DNA of 64,000 nucleotides from Lachnospiraceae bacterium. Lineage in GTDB: Bacteria > Bacillota > Clostridia > Lachnospirales > Lachnospiraceae. Numbering within the stretch: position 1 is the stretch's first letter; each line of letters begins with the position of its first letter. A program made the translations under genes and the position numbers. Positions 35,505 through 42,906 of the stretch are shown here, one piece after another. The notes beneath the pieces are model-generated. The model searched no databases and was not told the DNA's origin. It saw nothing but the letters and a program-made list of their open reading frames with translations. The DNA lies in the NCBI GenBank assembly GCA_900767585.1, contig CAAFZP010000016.1, positions 1 through 64,000 on the forward strand, written 5' to 3'.

Positions 35505-36074
35505 ATGAAGAAGAAAGAAAAAGGCCAGTATGGCTATATTGATTATTACAAAAAAGGAAAGCTGCTTGTGACGTTGATCCTTGCGATCATGATTGCTTCG
35601 ATCATTCTTTCCATGCTGCTTGCATTTGGTGACACCGGACGTGTCGGCATCGTGTTCGCGATTCTTCTCGTTCTGCCATTTGCGAAGTTCCTGATTGCTT
35701 ACATTATGTGCTCGAAGTTCCAGACGATGCCACAGAAAGCTTACGACGCGGTACAGGGACAGACCGACGAGACAGATATGATCTACGATCTCGTGATCAC
35801 GCAGACGGAGGGGATGCATTTCTATGATGCGGTCTGTGTGCGGAACGGAAGTGTGTATGCGCTTGTGTTAGATAAGCATTTCAAGGAAGCGAAGAAGGAA
35901 TACGAGACATTCATGCAGCAGGCACTTGCAAACAGCAAGTACAAATACATTGTTCATCTGTACACGGATGTAGATACCTTTGCGAAGAAAATCCACGGCA
36001 TCGGTGAACCGAACGATAAAACGAAACTGATTGATAAATACATGCGGGAGCAGATACTGACGTTCTGTGTGTAG
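35505..36074 (+). CDS. Conserved-looking membrane protein of unknown function
   Basis: This 189-residue protein has a basic N terminus (KKKEKGQYGYIDYYKKGKL), two adjacent membrane helices (about residues 20-45 and 48-68), then a soluble C-terminal domain of about 120 residues (TDMIYDLVITQTEG, VRNGSVYALVLD, YKYIVHLYTDVDTFAKK). I do not recognise the family. ATG 35505 is chosen with AAAGGA about 12 bases upstream; an earlier in-frame start at 35436 lies inside the SDR gene. It is followed 17 bases later by the pseudouridine synthase with a strong AAGGAGG, suggesting one operon. Confidence 0.7.
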   Translation: MKKKEKGQYGYIDYYKKGKLLVTLILAIMIASIILSMLLAFGDTGRVGIVFAILLVLPFAKFLIAYIMCSKFQTMPQKAYDAVQGQTDETDMIYDLVITQTEGMHFYDAVCVRNGSVYALVLDKHFKEAKKEYETFMQQALANSKYKYIVHLYTDVDTFAKKIHGIGEPNDKTKLIDKYMREQILTFCV

Positions 36075-36091
36075 CAAGGAGGAACCCGGGT

Positions 36092-37060
36092 ATGCAGGAG
36101 CTTACCATCACGGACTTGGAAGCCGGACAGCGCTTAAATAAATACATGATGAAATACCTGAATCAGGCACCTTCTTCCTTTATCTACAAGATGCTCCGCA
36201 AGAAAAACATCACCAGAAACGACAAGAAAGCATCCGGTGATGAAATCTTAGAATGCGGCGATGTGATTAAAGTATTTCTGGCAGATGAGACGATTGAAAA
36301 GTTCCGTGTTGAAGGTTCCGCACAGGCATCCGGACAGAAGTCGGGAATCACGCTGCAGATCCTCTACCAGGATCCGGATATCTTAGCGGTGCATAAGCCT
36401 GTCGGCGTCTTATCACAGAAAGCACAAAAGGATGATTACTCCATCAACGAAGCAATTCTTGATTACTGCCTTTCCATGCGGATTTTAAACACGAAACAGC
36501 TAGAGACGTTTCACCCGTCGATCAGCAACCGCTTAGACCGGAATACCTCCGGCATTATCCTTGCCGGAATCTCGTTGAAGGGCAGTCAGACGTTAGCCCG
36601 CATATTAAAGGGGCATACCTGTGAAAAATATTACTACACGATCGTAGCCGGAGAGATGAAACAGCGCATCCATGAGAAAGCCTACATCGTAAAGGATACA
36701 AAGAAGAATCAGTCTAAGATACAGAAACATGAAAGTCCCGGTGCATCGATGATCGAGACTGCATTTACACCGCTTTGCACGAAAAATGGTTTCACCTTAT
36801 TGCAGGTACAGCTTTTCACCGGAAAATCGCATCAGATCCGTGCGCATCTGCAATCACTCGGTTATCCGATGGCAGGCGATACGAAATACGGCAATCCGTC
36901 GGTAAACCGGAAGCTTCGCGAGCGATACCATTTGAACCATCAGTTACTCCACGCAGGCAGACTTGTATTACCGGATATCCCGGAAATCACAGATCCTTTG
37001 CCGGCAGAATTTCAGAAAGTAGCGGATGGGCTGGGGTTGAAACTACCGGCAAATCACTAA
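36092..37060 (+). CDS. RluC/RluD-family pseudouridine synthase
   Basis: This enzyme isomerises specific uridines in rRNA or tRNA. It has 322 residues. The N-terminal S4-like domain (QRLNKYMMKYLNQAPSSFIYKMLRKKNI) is followed by the catalytic domain: DILAVHKPVGVLSQ, then NRLDRNTSG with the catalytic Asp, then KYYYTIVAGE and the motif III region LFTGKSHQIRAHLQSLGYPMAGDTKYG. The usual HRLDxxTSG has Asn in place of His. AAGGAGG lies ahead of the ATG. The target site cannot be assigned between RluC, RluD and other paralogues. Confidence 0.92.
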   Translation: MQELTITDLEAGQRLNKYMMKYLNQAPSSFIYKMLRKKNITRNDKKASGDEILECGDVIKVFLADETIEKFRVEGSAQASGQKSGITLQILYQDPDILAVHKPVGVLSQKAQKDDYSINEAILDYCLSMRILNTKQLETFHPSISNRLDRNTSGIILAGISLKGSQTLARILKGHTCEKYYYTIVAGEMKQRIHEKAYIVKDTKKNQSKIQKHESPGASMIETAFTPLCTKNGFTLLQVQLFTGKSHQIRAHLQSLGYPMAGDTKYGNPSVNRKLRERYHLNHQLLHAGRLVLPDIPEITDPLPAEFQKVADGLGLKLPANH

Positions 37061-37139
37061 ATATCATGGATCAATGAAGATAAAATCCATAAGTATTTAC
37101 ATTTCATAATATAGCACACCAAATAGAAAGCATAACAAC

Positions 37140-37676
37140 ATGCCAACATGGAATTCCAGAGGATTACGCGGTTCCACCTTAGAGGAACTCGTCAATCTGA
37201 CCAATGAATTATATACAGAGAAAAACTTAGCTCTCATGCAGAAGATTCCGACACCGATCACGCCTGTTAAGATTGATTCGGAAAGCGGGCAGATCAAGCT
37301 TGCTTATTTCGAGAAGGATTCGACCGTCGACTATATCGGGGTGGTACAGGGCGTTCCGGTCTGCTTCGATGCAAAGGAATGCGCGACAGATACATTTCCA
37401 CTCCGGAACATCCACGAACACCAGATAAGCTTCATGCGGCAATTCGAGAAACAGCGGGGCATAAGCTTCTTGCTTGTGATGTTTACCGCACGCAATGAAT
37501 TTTACTACCTGCGGCTGTGTGAGTTAGAAACCTATCTTGCCCGGGCCGAGCAGGGACATGCGAAGAATTTTAAGTACGAGGAATTAAATCCCGCCTATTT
37601 TATAAAGTCACAATCCGGGGCACCGATTCATTATCTGAAGGGGCTGCAGCTGGATTTGCAGGAAAGAGAGGACTAA
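37140..37676 (+). CDS. recU: Holliday junction resolvase RecU
   Basis: RecU is the Firmicutes Holliday junction resolvase that works with RuvAB (encoded at 13749-15380). The 178-residue protein shows GLRGSTLEELVNLTNELY, KIPTPITPVKID, AYFEKDSTVDYIGVVQGVPVCFDAKEC (Asp, Glu-position and Lys of the nuclease core; DAKE replaces the more usual EAKE) and PLRNIHEHQISFM. In Bacillus recU is paired with a PBP gene (ponA), but here it precedes nadE by 3 bases. The ribosome binding site is weak (AGAAAG). Confidence 0.9.
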   Translation: MPTWNSRGLRGSTLEELVNLTNELYTEKNLALMQKIPTPITPVKIDSESGQIKLAYFEKDSTVDYIGVVQGVPVCFDAKECATDTFPLRNIHEHQISFMRQFEKQRGISFLLVMFTARNEFYYLRLCELETYLARAEQGHAKNFKYEELNPAYFIKSQSGAPIHYLKGLQLDLQERED

Positions 37677-37679
37677 ACG

Positions 37680-39635
37680 ATGTATCAATATTACCGTATA
37701 GCGGCCGCAGTTCCGGACATGCGTGTTGCGGATACTGCTTATAATGTCGACCAGATGCTTCAAAAAGTGGAAGAAGCAAAACAAAAAGGCGTCAATCTGA
37801 TTACATTCCCGGAGCTGTCTGTCACCGGATATACCTGTGGGGATTTATTTTTACAACAGACCTTACTTGCCGAAAGCAGAAAGGAAGCTGCCCGTTTCGT
37901 ACAGGCAACCGCAGACTATGATATGGTTGTTGTATTCGGTATGCCGCTTTCGATTGCAAATGCGCTCTATAATGTGGCTGTAACCGCATACCGCGGACAT
38001 ATCTACGGCATCACCGTCAAGACATTTCTTCCGAATTACAACGAATTCTATGAGAAGCGCTGGTTTTCTTCTGCACGGGATTTGTCAATGGATCATATCT
38101 ATGCCTCTGAGGTACTTGGAGCTGTGGAGTGTGATTATGATATTCCGATCGGCAATAACCTGATCTATCGCCTGCCAGATGCGTTCTGTTTTGGTGCAGA
38201 GATCTGTGAGGACTTGTGGGCACCAATCCCGCCATCTACCTTTATGGCAATGAGTGGGGCAGAGCTGATCGTCAACTTATCCGCAAGCAACGATACGATT
38301 GGAAAGCGGGAATACCGCGAGAAGCTTGTAAAAGAGAAATCAACCTCTCTGATGTGCACCTATCTCTATGCAAGTGCTGGTGCAAACGAGAGTACAACCG
38401 ATCTGATTTTCTCCGGTCACTGCATGATCTGCGAGGGCGGAAAGATGCTTGCTGAAAACAGCGATATTGCAGAAAATGATTACCTGCTTGTCGCAGATAT
38501 TGATATCGAACGGATTCAGGCAGACCGCCTGAAAGGAAAGACCTATCAGGATTGTGCCGGCACCTATGGCAGCACGATTCCGATGCGTCAGATCCTGATT
38601 CCGGTATCCGAAGCTTTTGAAAGCGACGGAAGTCTTCGCAGCGTCAACCCACACCCATTTACACCGGGCGATACAAAGAGACGTCAGAAGCGTTGTATGG
38701 ATATCTTCCATATGCAGATCGGCGGACTTGCAAAGCGGCTTTCCATCTGTGGCGGAAAGATGGTGATTGGTGTGTCCGGTGGTATGGATTCCACCTTGTC
38801 ACTGCTTGTGGCTGCACAGACCTTGAAGAAGATGGGGCTGCCTGCTACGAATCTGACCGGAATCACGATGCCGGCTTTCGGCACGACGAACCGCACATAT
38901 CAAAATTCCCTAACCCTCATGCAGACACTCGGCATCACCGTGAAAGAAATCCCAATCAAGGATGCATGTATCACACATTATGCGGACATCGGACATGATA
39001 TGGAGATCAAGGACATTACTTATGAGAATGTGCAGGCACGCGAGCGGACACAGGTGCTGATGGACTATGCCAATAAAATCGGTGCCATCGTCGTCGGAAC
39101 CGGAGACCTGTCAGAGCTTGCCCTTGGCTGGTGTACCTATAACGCCGATCAGATGAGCATGTACGGCGTCAATGCCAGCATCCCGAAGACACTTGTCAAA
39201 TGGATGATTGCCAGCGTGATCGAATGTAATATCTTTCCAGAGAGTACCGAAGTCCTGAAAGATATCATCGATACCCCGATCAGCCCGGAGCTTCTTCCTC
39301 CGGATGAACACGGTAACATCGTGCAAAAGACCGAAGATTCGGTCGGTCCTTACGAGCTGCATGATTTCTTCCTGTACTATGTCATGCGTTTTGGATACAG
39401 TCCGGAGAAGATCTTCCATCTGGCTAAGCGCGCATTTGCAGGAACCTATGATAAAACAACCATCTTAAAATGGATGAAAATGTTCTATCGCCGTTTCTTC
39501 GCCCAGCAGTTCAAACGGAGCTGTATGCCGGATGGCGTGAAGGTCGGTAGTGTATGCTTATCCCCACGTGGCGACTGGCGTATGCCAAGCGACGCATCCG
39601 TGCAGATCTGGATGCGGCAGTTGGAGGTGTTATAA
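37680..39635 (+). CDS. nadE: Glutamine-dependent NAD+ synthetase
   Basis: NadE amidates nicotinate adenine dinucleotide to NAD using ammonia released from glutamine. The 651-residue protein has an N-terminal nitrilase-type glutaminase with its triad Glu in FPELSVTGY, Lys in VKTFLPNYNEFYEKRWF and Cys in GAEICEDLW. The C-terminal synthetase has the PP-loop VSGGMDSTLSLLV, GTGDLSELALGW and STKP-like end regions. It completes the NAD theme started by nadB-nadC-niaR, though it lies 32 kb away and no NiaR-like site was seen upstream. The next gene starts one base after the stop. Confidence 0.95.
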   Translation: MYQYYRIAAAVPDMRVADTAYNVDQMLQKVEEAKQKGVNLITFPELSVTGYTCGDLFLQQTLLAESRKEAARFVQATADYDMVVVFGMPLSIANALYNVAVTAYRGHIYGITVKTFLPNYNEFYEKRWFSSARDLSMDHIYASEVLGAVECDYDIPIGNNLIYRLPDAFCFGAEICEDLWAPIPPSTFMAMSGAELIVNLSASNDTIGKREYREKLVKEKSTSLMCTYLYASAGANESTTDLIFSGHCMICEGGKMLAENSDIAENDYLLVADIDIERIQADRLKGKTYQDCAGTYGSTIPMRQILIPVSEAFESDGSLRSVNPHPFTPGDTKRRQKRCMDIFHMQIGGLAKRLSICGGKMVIGVSGGMDSTLSLLVAAQTLKKMGLPATNLTGITMPAFGTTNRTYQNSLTLMQTLGITVKEIPIKDACITHYADIGHDMEIKDITYENVQARERTQVLMDYANKIGAIVVGTGDLSELALGWCTYNADQMSMYGVNASIPKTLVKWMIASVIECNIFPESTEVLKDIIDTPISPELLPPDEHGNIVQKTEDSVGPYELHDFFLYYVMRFGYSPEKIFHLAKRAFAGTYDKTTILKWMKMFYRRFFAQQFKRSCMPDGVKVGSVCLSPRGDWRMPSDASVQIWMRQLEVL

Positions 39636-39636
39636 T

Positions 39637-40164
39637 ATGGATTTGGAGACAATAGCGCTTATTGCCATGGGAGGATGCTTATTTCTCTGGCTTGTTGTGA
39701 ATTTCATCATCACACTTCATAATGTCCGCAAAGCAAAAGCTGTGGGGCTTACCGTACAGGTACAATGTGAAAAATGCGGAACGATATATGAAGTAACCGG
39801 AAAAGAGGCAACACGCCCGGCTATGGTGAAATATAAGAAGAGCAGCCGTACCCATATATCAAACGGTGCTTTTGTAAATACTCAAAATTACAGCCATTAT
39901 GCAAAGAAATTTCATTGTCCTTGCTGTGATAAGAAGACTTACGGCAAGGTACTTGATATTCAGGAACTGCAATATGAGGGACAGGATAGTACAATAAAAG
40001 AACTCGGAAAAGGCTTTTTGCGTATGGTCATTGGCTGCACAATTATCCTAATCCTTGCACAAATCCCATTGCAGATCGGGAAGAAACAGCGGGAACGTGA
40101 AGTGCAGCAGATGAAGGAGCAGCAATATGAAGATCTTAAGAACAAAGCAAAGAATCGAAAATAA
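39637..40164 (+). CDS. Small membrane protein with zinc-ribbon-like cysteines
   Basis: This 175-residue protein has an N-terminal membrane helix (about residues 5-25), a soluble part with two Cys pairs (CEKCGTIYE and CPCC in KFHCPCCDKK) that may form a zinc ribbon, and a second membrane helix (about 128-145) before a charged coiled tail (KKQREREVQQMKEQQYEDLKNKAKN). ATG 39637 follows GGAGG. It overlaps the next lipoprotein gene by 38 bases. I do not recognise the family. The three genes 39637-41313 look like a lineage-specific envelope set. Confidence 0.72.
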   Translation: MDLETIALIAMGGCLFLWLVVNFIITLHNVRKAKAVGLTVQVQCEKCGTIYEVTGKEATRPAMVKYKKSSRTHISNGAFVNTQNYSHYAKKFHCPCCDKKTYGKVLDIQELQYEGQDSTIKELGKGFLRMVIGCTIILILAQIPLQIGKKQREREVQQMKEQQYEDLKNKAKNRK

Positions 40165-40777
40165 AAATGTACGGCATTTAAAATTTGTACAATATATTCT
40201 GACTTTATGTTTCCTGCTTTTAGTAGTTGTGGGCATAACCGGCTGCACAAAAGAGTATACCGCGGACGATATCAAATCATATGCCAAAGAAACGTTATCC
40301 ATAAGAAGAGTTACTGTGGGTATAATCCCCCATGAATATAAAGATGAGGATGGATACACGGATATTTTATGGACTGTGAAAGATAAGAAAAACAACATTA
40401 CATTCCATGTATTGGATAACACCTTCTATGGCGTGGAAAGCGTAGCCAATATGCTGTTGGATGATTATGACGACAGTGTATTTGCTGCTTATGCAGATAA
40501 GCTTCCAACTGATATTTTATCTTATGAAATAACAGAAAGCGACCAAACGCATCTGACAAATGCCGAAATCGTTGCTGATTATACAAACGAGACAGAACTT
40601 AACGCATGCCTTTGCGCTTTGCAGGATGTATATACATTCTATGAAGAAAAAGGGTTTGATGATCTGGTTATTGGATATACATTACATTATCAACCACCGA
40701 AAAACAACATGGATACAAAAGGGAAAGATTACTCTGGTATTCTTTCAGATGTTCCAACCATATCTGAATTCAAATAA
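40127..40777 (+). CDS. Putative lipoprotein of unknown function
   Basis: This 216-residue protein has a long basic leader, a hydrophobic segment (about residues 20-37) and a lipobox-like GITGC, with Cys40 as the predicted lipidation site. The mature part (EYTADDIKSYAKETLSIRRVTV, DILWTVKDKKNNITFHVLDNTFYG) has no family I know. The start inside the upstream gene is supported by AAGGAG 8 bases before ATG 40127. The stop overlaps or abuts the next gene (TAATG at 40775-40779). Confidence 0.72.
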   Translation: MKILRTKQRIENKNVRHLKFVQYILTLCFLLLVVVGITGCTKEYTADDIKSYAKETLSIRRVTVGIIPHEYKDEDGYTDILWTVKDKKNNITFHVLDNTFYGVESVANMLLDDYDDSVFAAYADKLPTDILSYEITESDQTHLTNAEIVADYTNETELNACLCALQDVYTFYEEKGFDDLVIGYTLHYQPPKNNMDTKGKDYSGILSDVPTISEFK

Positions 40778-40788
40778 TGAGGGTGAAT

Positions 40789-41313
40789 ATGAAAAAACGC
40801 ATTGCTATTATAATATTTGTAATTTCATGTATCGCAGCAATCGTATGTCCAATCTTAATATTTCAATCTATTTATTCGGATTTTGGAAAGACTGACAAGG
40901 AACCCAGCGCAGATGAAATTGCTGGCGCAGAGCATCATGCACTCTGGAAACGTGAATCATACTACGACGATAACCTTGGAACATATATTCAGATTGCTTC
41001 CTATGACGATGGAAAGACATACATTGCATTTACCATGCCTGCAGATTCTGATCTCATTGATTATAGTTCCACCGGAGCCAACAGACCGGAATGTTACTGG
41101 AAAGGGGACTATAAGATAATGGATTTATCGGATCAGTATCAGCACGTGAAGGTGTATGATAGTTCCGCGTATATTGGTTCTGTAAAAACGGAAATGCAAA
41201 AAGAACAATCCAGAACGCTTGGACGGATATTCGCCGGTTTTATTTCCTTTTTTGTATTTGCTTTCTGGCTATGTATCAGCATTATATTACATAAAAAGAT
41301 TATAAAATGTTAA
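40789..41313 (+). CDS. Small membrane protein of unknown function
   Basis: This 174-residue protein has one membrane helix at each end (about residues 5-27 and 145-168) with a soluble segment between (ALWKRESYYDDNLGTYIQIASYDDGKTYIAF, ANRPECYWKGDYKIMDLSDQYQ). ATG 40789 follows GAGGGTG; an alternative ATG at 40777 overlaps the previous stop. I do not recognise it. A terminator follows directly at 41314, ending the run of genes that began upstream. Confidence 0.7.
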   Translation: MKKRIAIIIFVISCIAAIVCPILIFQSIYSDFGKTDKEPSADEIAGAEHHALWKRESYYDDNLGTYIQIASYDDGKTYIAFTMPADSDLIDYSSTGANRPECYWKGDYKIMDLSDQYQHVKVYDSSAYIGSVKTEMQKEQSRTLGRIFAGFISFFVFAFWLCISIILHKKIIKC

Positions 41314-41341
41314 AAAAAGCGCAGTTTTTACTGCGCTTTTT
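41314..41341 (+). terminator. Rho-independent terminator
   Basis: AAAAAGCGCAG (41314-41324) pairs with CTGCGCTTTTT (41331-41341) around loop TTTTTA. The A and T tracts on both sides make a strong hairpin with a U run, directly after the stop at 41313. Confidence 0.88.
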
Positions 41342-41393
41342 ATGTGCAATCATCCCTCTGTTTTAAAAAATCGAACATTTATTCGAAAAGGTG

Positions 41394-41443
41394 TTGACAA
41401 AAGAACAGATGTTCTGTATAATTCAATCATCGAACAGATGTTC
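41394..41443 (+). promoter_or_regulatory. SOS (LexA-controlled) promoter with two LexA boxes
   Basis: TTGACA (41394-41399) and TATAAT (41417-41422), both perfect, are separated by 17 bases. The spacer contains GAACAGATGTTC (41403-41414), and an identical box lies at 41432-41443 just downstream of the -10. Both fit the Gram-positive LexA consensus GAACN4GTTC. A weaker site, GAACATTTATTC, lies upstream at 41373-41384. LexA bound at these sites would fully cover the promoter. Confidence 0.9.
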
Positions 41444-41476
41444 ATAAAGTAGAACAGACACAGGGAGGAAACAGAT

Positions 41477-41770
41477 ATGAAAAGTAAATTGATTTTTGGA
41501 CTTAGTCTTATTCTTATTATTTGTATTTTATTTGGCGTCAACAACAAAAAGCAGAACCCGGAAGCAGCAACATCCAATCAGAAATATTATGCCTGCATCA
41601 CGATTGATGAAGACGAAACACTCTGGACAATTGCAGAAGAGCATTATTCCGAAGAATATAACAGTTATCAGGAATACATCGATGAAGTCAAGTTTATTAA
41701 CAACCTGACCGATGATACGATTTATCGTGGAGCCAAGCTGGTAATTCCTTACTACGCAGCCCCATTATAA
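41477..41770 (+). CDS. YneA-like SOS-induced cell division inhibitor with LysM domain
   Basis: This 97-residue protein has an N-terminal membrane anchor (about residues 4-21) and a LysM-like domain (about 38-95: YACITIDEDETLWTIAEEHY, INNLTDDTIYRGAKLVIPYY) exposed to the wall. B. subtilis YneA has the same build (one helix plus LysM), is LexA-controlled and halts septation during DNA damage. Here the gene sits behind a double LexA box, and GGGAGG precedes the ATG. lexA itself is not adjacent, unlike the Bacillus lexA-yneA arrangement. Division inhibition is inferred from architecture plus regulation. Sequence identity to YneA looks low. Confidence 0.82.
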   Translation: MKSKLIFGLSLILIICILFGVNNKKQNPEAATSNQKYYACITIDEDETLWTIAEEHYSEEYNSYQEYIDEVKFINNLTDDTIYRGAKLVIPYYAAPL

Positions 41771-41797
41771 ATAAATTCCATACCATACCTTACATGA

Positions 41798-41827
41798 AGC
41801 CGGAACTTAACACCTTCCGGCTTTTTT
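41798..41827 (+). terminator. Rho-independent terminator after the YneA-like gene
   Basis: AGCCGGAA (41798-41805) pairs with TTCCGGCT (41815-41822) around loop CTTAACACC, followed by TTTTT. It isolates the SOS gene from hicAB. Confidence 0.88.
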
Positions 41828-41859
41828 ATTAGTATTATTATTAAAAAAAGCAAAAAGCA

Positions 41860-41888
41860 TTGACACCACATATGACACCACATATAAT
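41860..41888 (+). promoter_or_regulatory. hicAB promoter with tandem 12-base operator-like repeat
   Basis: TTGACA (41860-41865) and TATAAT (41883-41888) have a 17-base spacer, a perfect consensus promoter. The DNA from the -35 to the -10 consists of two exact tandem copies of TGACACCACATA (41861-41872 and 41873-41884). HicB antitoxins autoregulate with a DNA-binding C terminus, so this repeat is a good candidate for the HicB operator (inference). Confidence 0.8.
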
Positions 41889-41906
41889 ATAAAGGAGGTA
41901 TCTCGA

Positions 41907-42161
41907 ATGTCAAAATGGGATAAACTAATAGACAATATATGTTCGCTATCATTAGATCTTCGATTTAATGAACTCAGAAAGGTTTTGGAAGCATATGGGT
42001 ATGAAATGAAACCCCCAAAAGGAGGAAGTAGCCATTACACATTTAGAAAAAAAGGGTGCCAACCAATAACAATACCAAAGCATGAACCAATAAAAAAGGT
42101 ATATGTCGAGATGGTAAAACAAGTTGTAGAAAGTGAGGCGAAAAACAATGAAGACAATTAA
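41907..42161 (+). CDS. hicA: HicA-type mRNA interferase toxin
   Basis: HicA is a small double-stranded-RNA-binding-fold RNase that cleaves mRNA when its antitoxin is lost. The 84-residue protein is longer than minimal HicA because of an N-terminal extension. The core is FNELRKVLEAYGYEMKPPKGGSSHYTFRK, where the His in GSSHYTF is the catalytic residue, and PITIPKHEPIKKVYVEMV. A strong AAGGAGG precedes ATG 41907. The antitoxin gene overlaps its 3' end by 14 bases. Confidence 0.93.
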   Translation: MSKWDKLIDNICSLSLDLRFNELRKVLEAYGYEMKPPKGGSSHYTFRKKGCQPITIPKHEPIKKVYVEMVKQVVESEAKNNEDN

Positions 42162-42510
42162 CGATTATATGTCTATGAATTATCGTATGGAAATCGTAGA
42201 AGATAAAGATGAAGGTGGTTTTGTTGTTTCTTTTCCGGAACTTCCCGGATGCATCACATGCGGAAACACAATAGAAACTGCTGTTGCTAACGCAATCGAT
42301 GCAAAAAAAGCATGGTTGGAAACTGCAATTGAAGAGGGAATACAGATTCAAGAACCGGATGATCTAGAAGAATATTCCGGACAATTCAAATTAAGAATTC
42401 CTCGTAGTCTACATCGTTCTCTTTCAGAGCATTCAAAAAGAGAAGGAATCAGTATGAATCAGTATTGTGTATATCTACTCTCAAAGAATGATGCATTATA
42501 TTCTAAATAA
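42148..42510 (+). CDS. hicB: HicB-type antitoxin
   Basis: HicB neutralises HicA and represses the operon. The 120-residue protein has the partial RNase H-like HicB fold (MEIVEDKDEGGFVVSFPELPGCITCGNTIETAVANAIDAKKAWLE region, residues about 12-55) and a C-terminal ribbon-helix-helix DNA-binding segment (KLRIPRSLHRSLSEHSKREGISMNQY). ATG 42148 follows GTGAGG; an in-frame ATG at 42133 is possible but less well placed. Translation is coupled to hicA by overlap. Confidence 0.93.
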   Translation: MKTINDYMSMNYRMEIVEDKDEGGFVVSFPELPGCITCGNTIETAVANAIDAKKAWLETAIEEGIQIQEPDDLEEYSGQFKLRIPRSLHRSLSEHSKREGISMNQYCVYLLSKNDALYSK

Positions 42511-42546
42511 AAAAGGACGATGTTTTTTCCGCATTTTTCCTACCAT

Positions 42547-42572
42547 ATCGGTTGAAAGTTAAACCGATTTCT
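42547..42572 (+). terminator. Possible terminator after hicAB
   Basis: ATCGGTT (42547-42553) pairs with AACCGAT (42562-42568), followed by TTTCTTATAT rather than a pure U run. A T-rich patch also precedes it. The hairpin overlaps the -35 element of the promoter at 42552-42580, so it could instead be a regulatory palindrome. Confidence 0.45.
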
Positions 42573-42580
42573 TATATAAT
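42552..42580 (+). promoter_or_regulatory. Promoter for miaB-mutS-mutL-miaA
   Basis: TTGAAA (42552-42557) and TATAAT (42575-42580) have a 17-base spacer. Starting transcription just after it would give a leader of about 320 bases that contains almost the whole foldback element before the miaB ATG at 42907. Confidence 0.65.
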
Positions 42581-42893
42581 AATTTAATTGTGGGATTGGA
42601 ATACATTTACGTATTGATTGTGTATTGTTATCAAATTTATTACAGATGCGGTATGTTTACAACCTAGAAGTACTTAGTATTCTATTAACATCCAAGCAAT
42701 GTTTGAACACGATGTTCAAACAAGCCGCCACTGAGCCATGGATGGCGAATTGGCGGCGGTTGCGTATTCTTATGTTACATTATAGTTAGAATACTTAGTA
42801 CTTCTTGGTTGTAATACATTGCATCTATATAATTTGATAATAATACACAATTCTATACGAAATACAAACACCTCCCCACAAATTATATAAGAA
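42568..42893. repeat. Long foldback element, copy 2 (upstream of miaB)
   Basis: This imperfect palindrome of about 326 bases fills most of the 396-base hicB-miaB gap. Paired arms are 42568-42580 with 42881-42893, 42617-42639 with 42831-42850, and 42658-42684 with 42787-42813. The tip (42700-42765) is the reverse complement of the tip of the copy at 3591-3881. It has hairpin TGTTTGAACA/TGTTCAAACA (42700-42722) and hairpin GCCGCCA/TGGCGGC (42724-42757). The first hairpin carries a compensatory A-T to T-A change relative to copy 1. The arms differ strongly in sequence from copy 1 but remain self-complementary. The right arm ends next to the miaB ribosome binding site. Confidence 0.85.
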
Positions 42894-42906
42894 AGAGGAA
42901 ATACAA

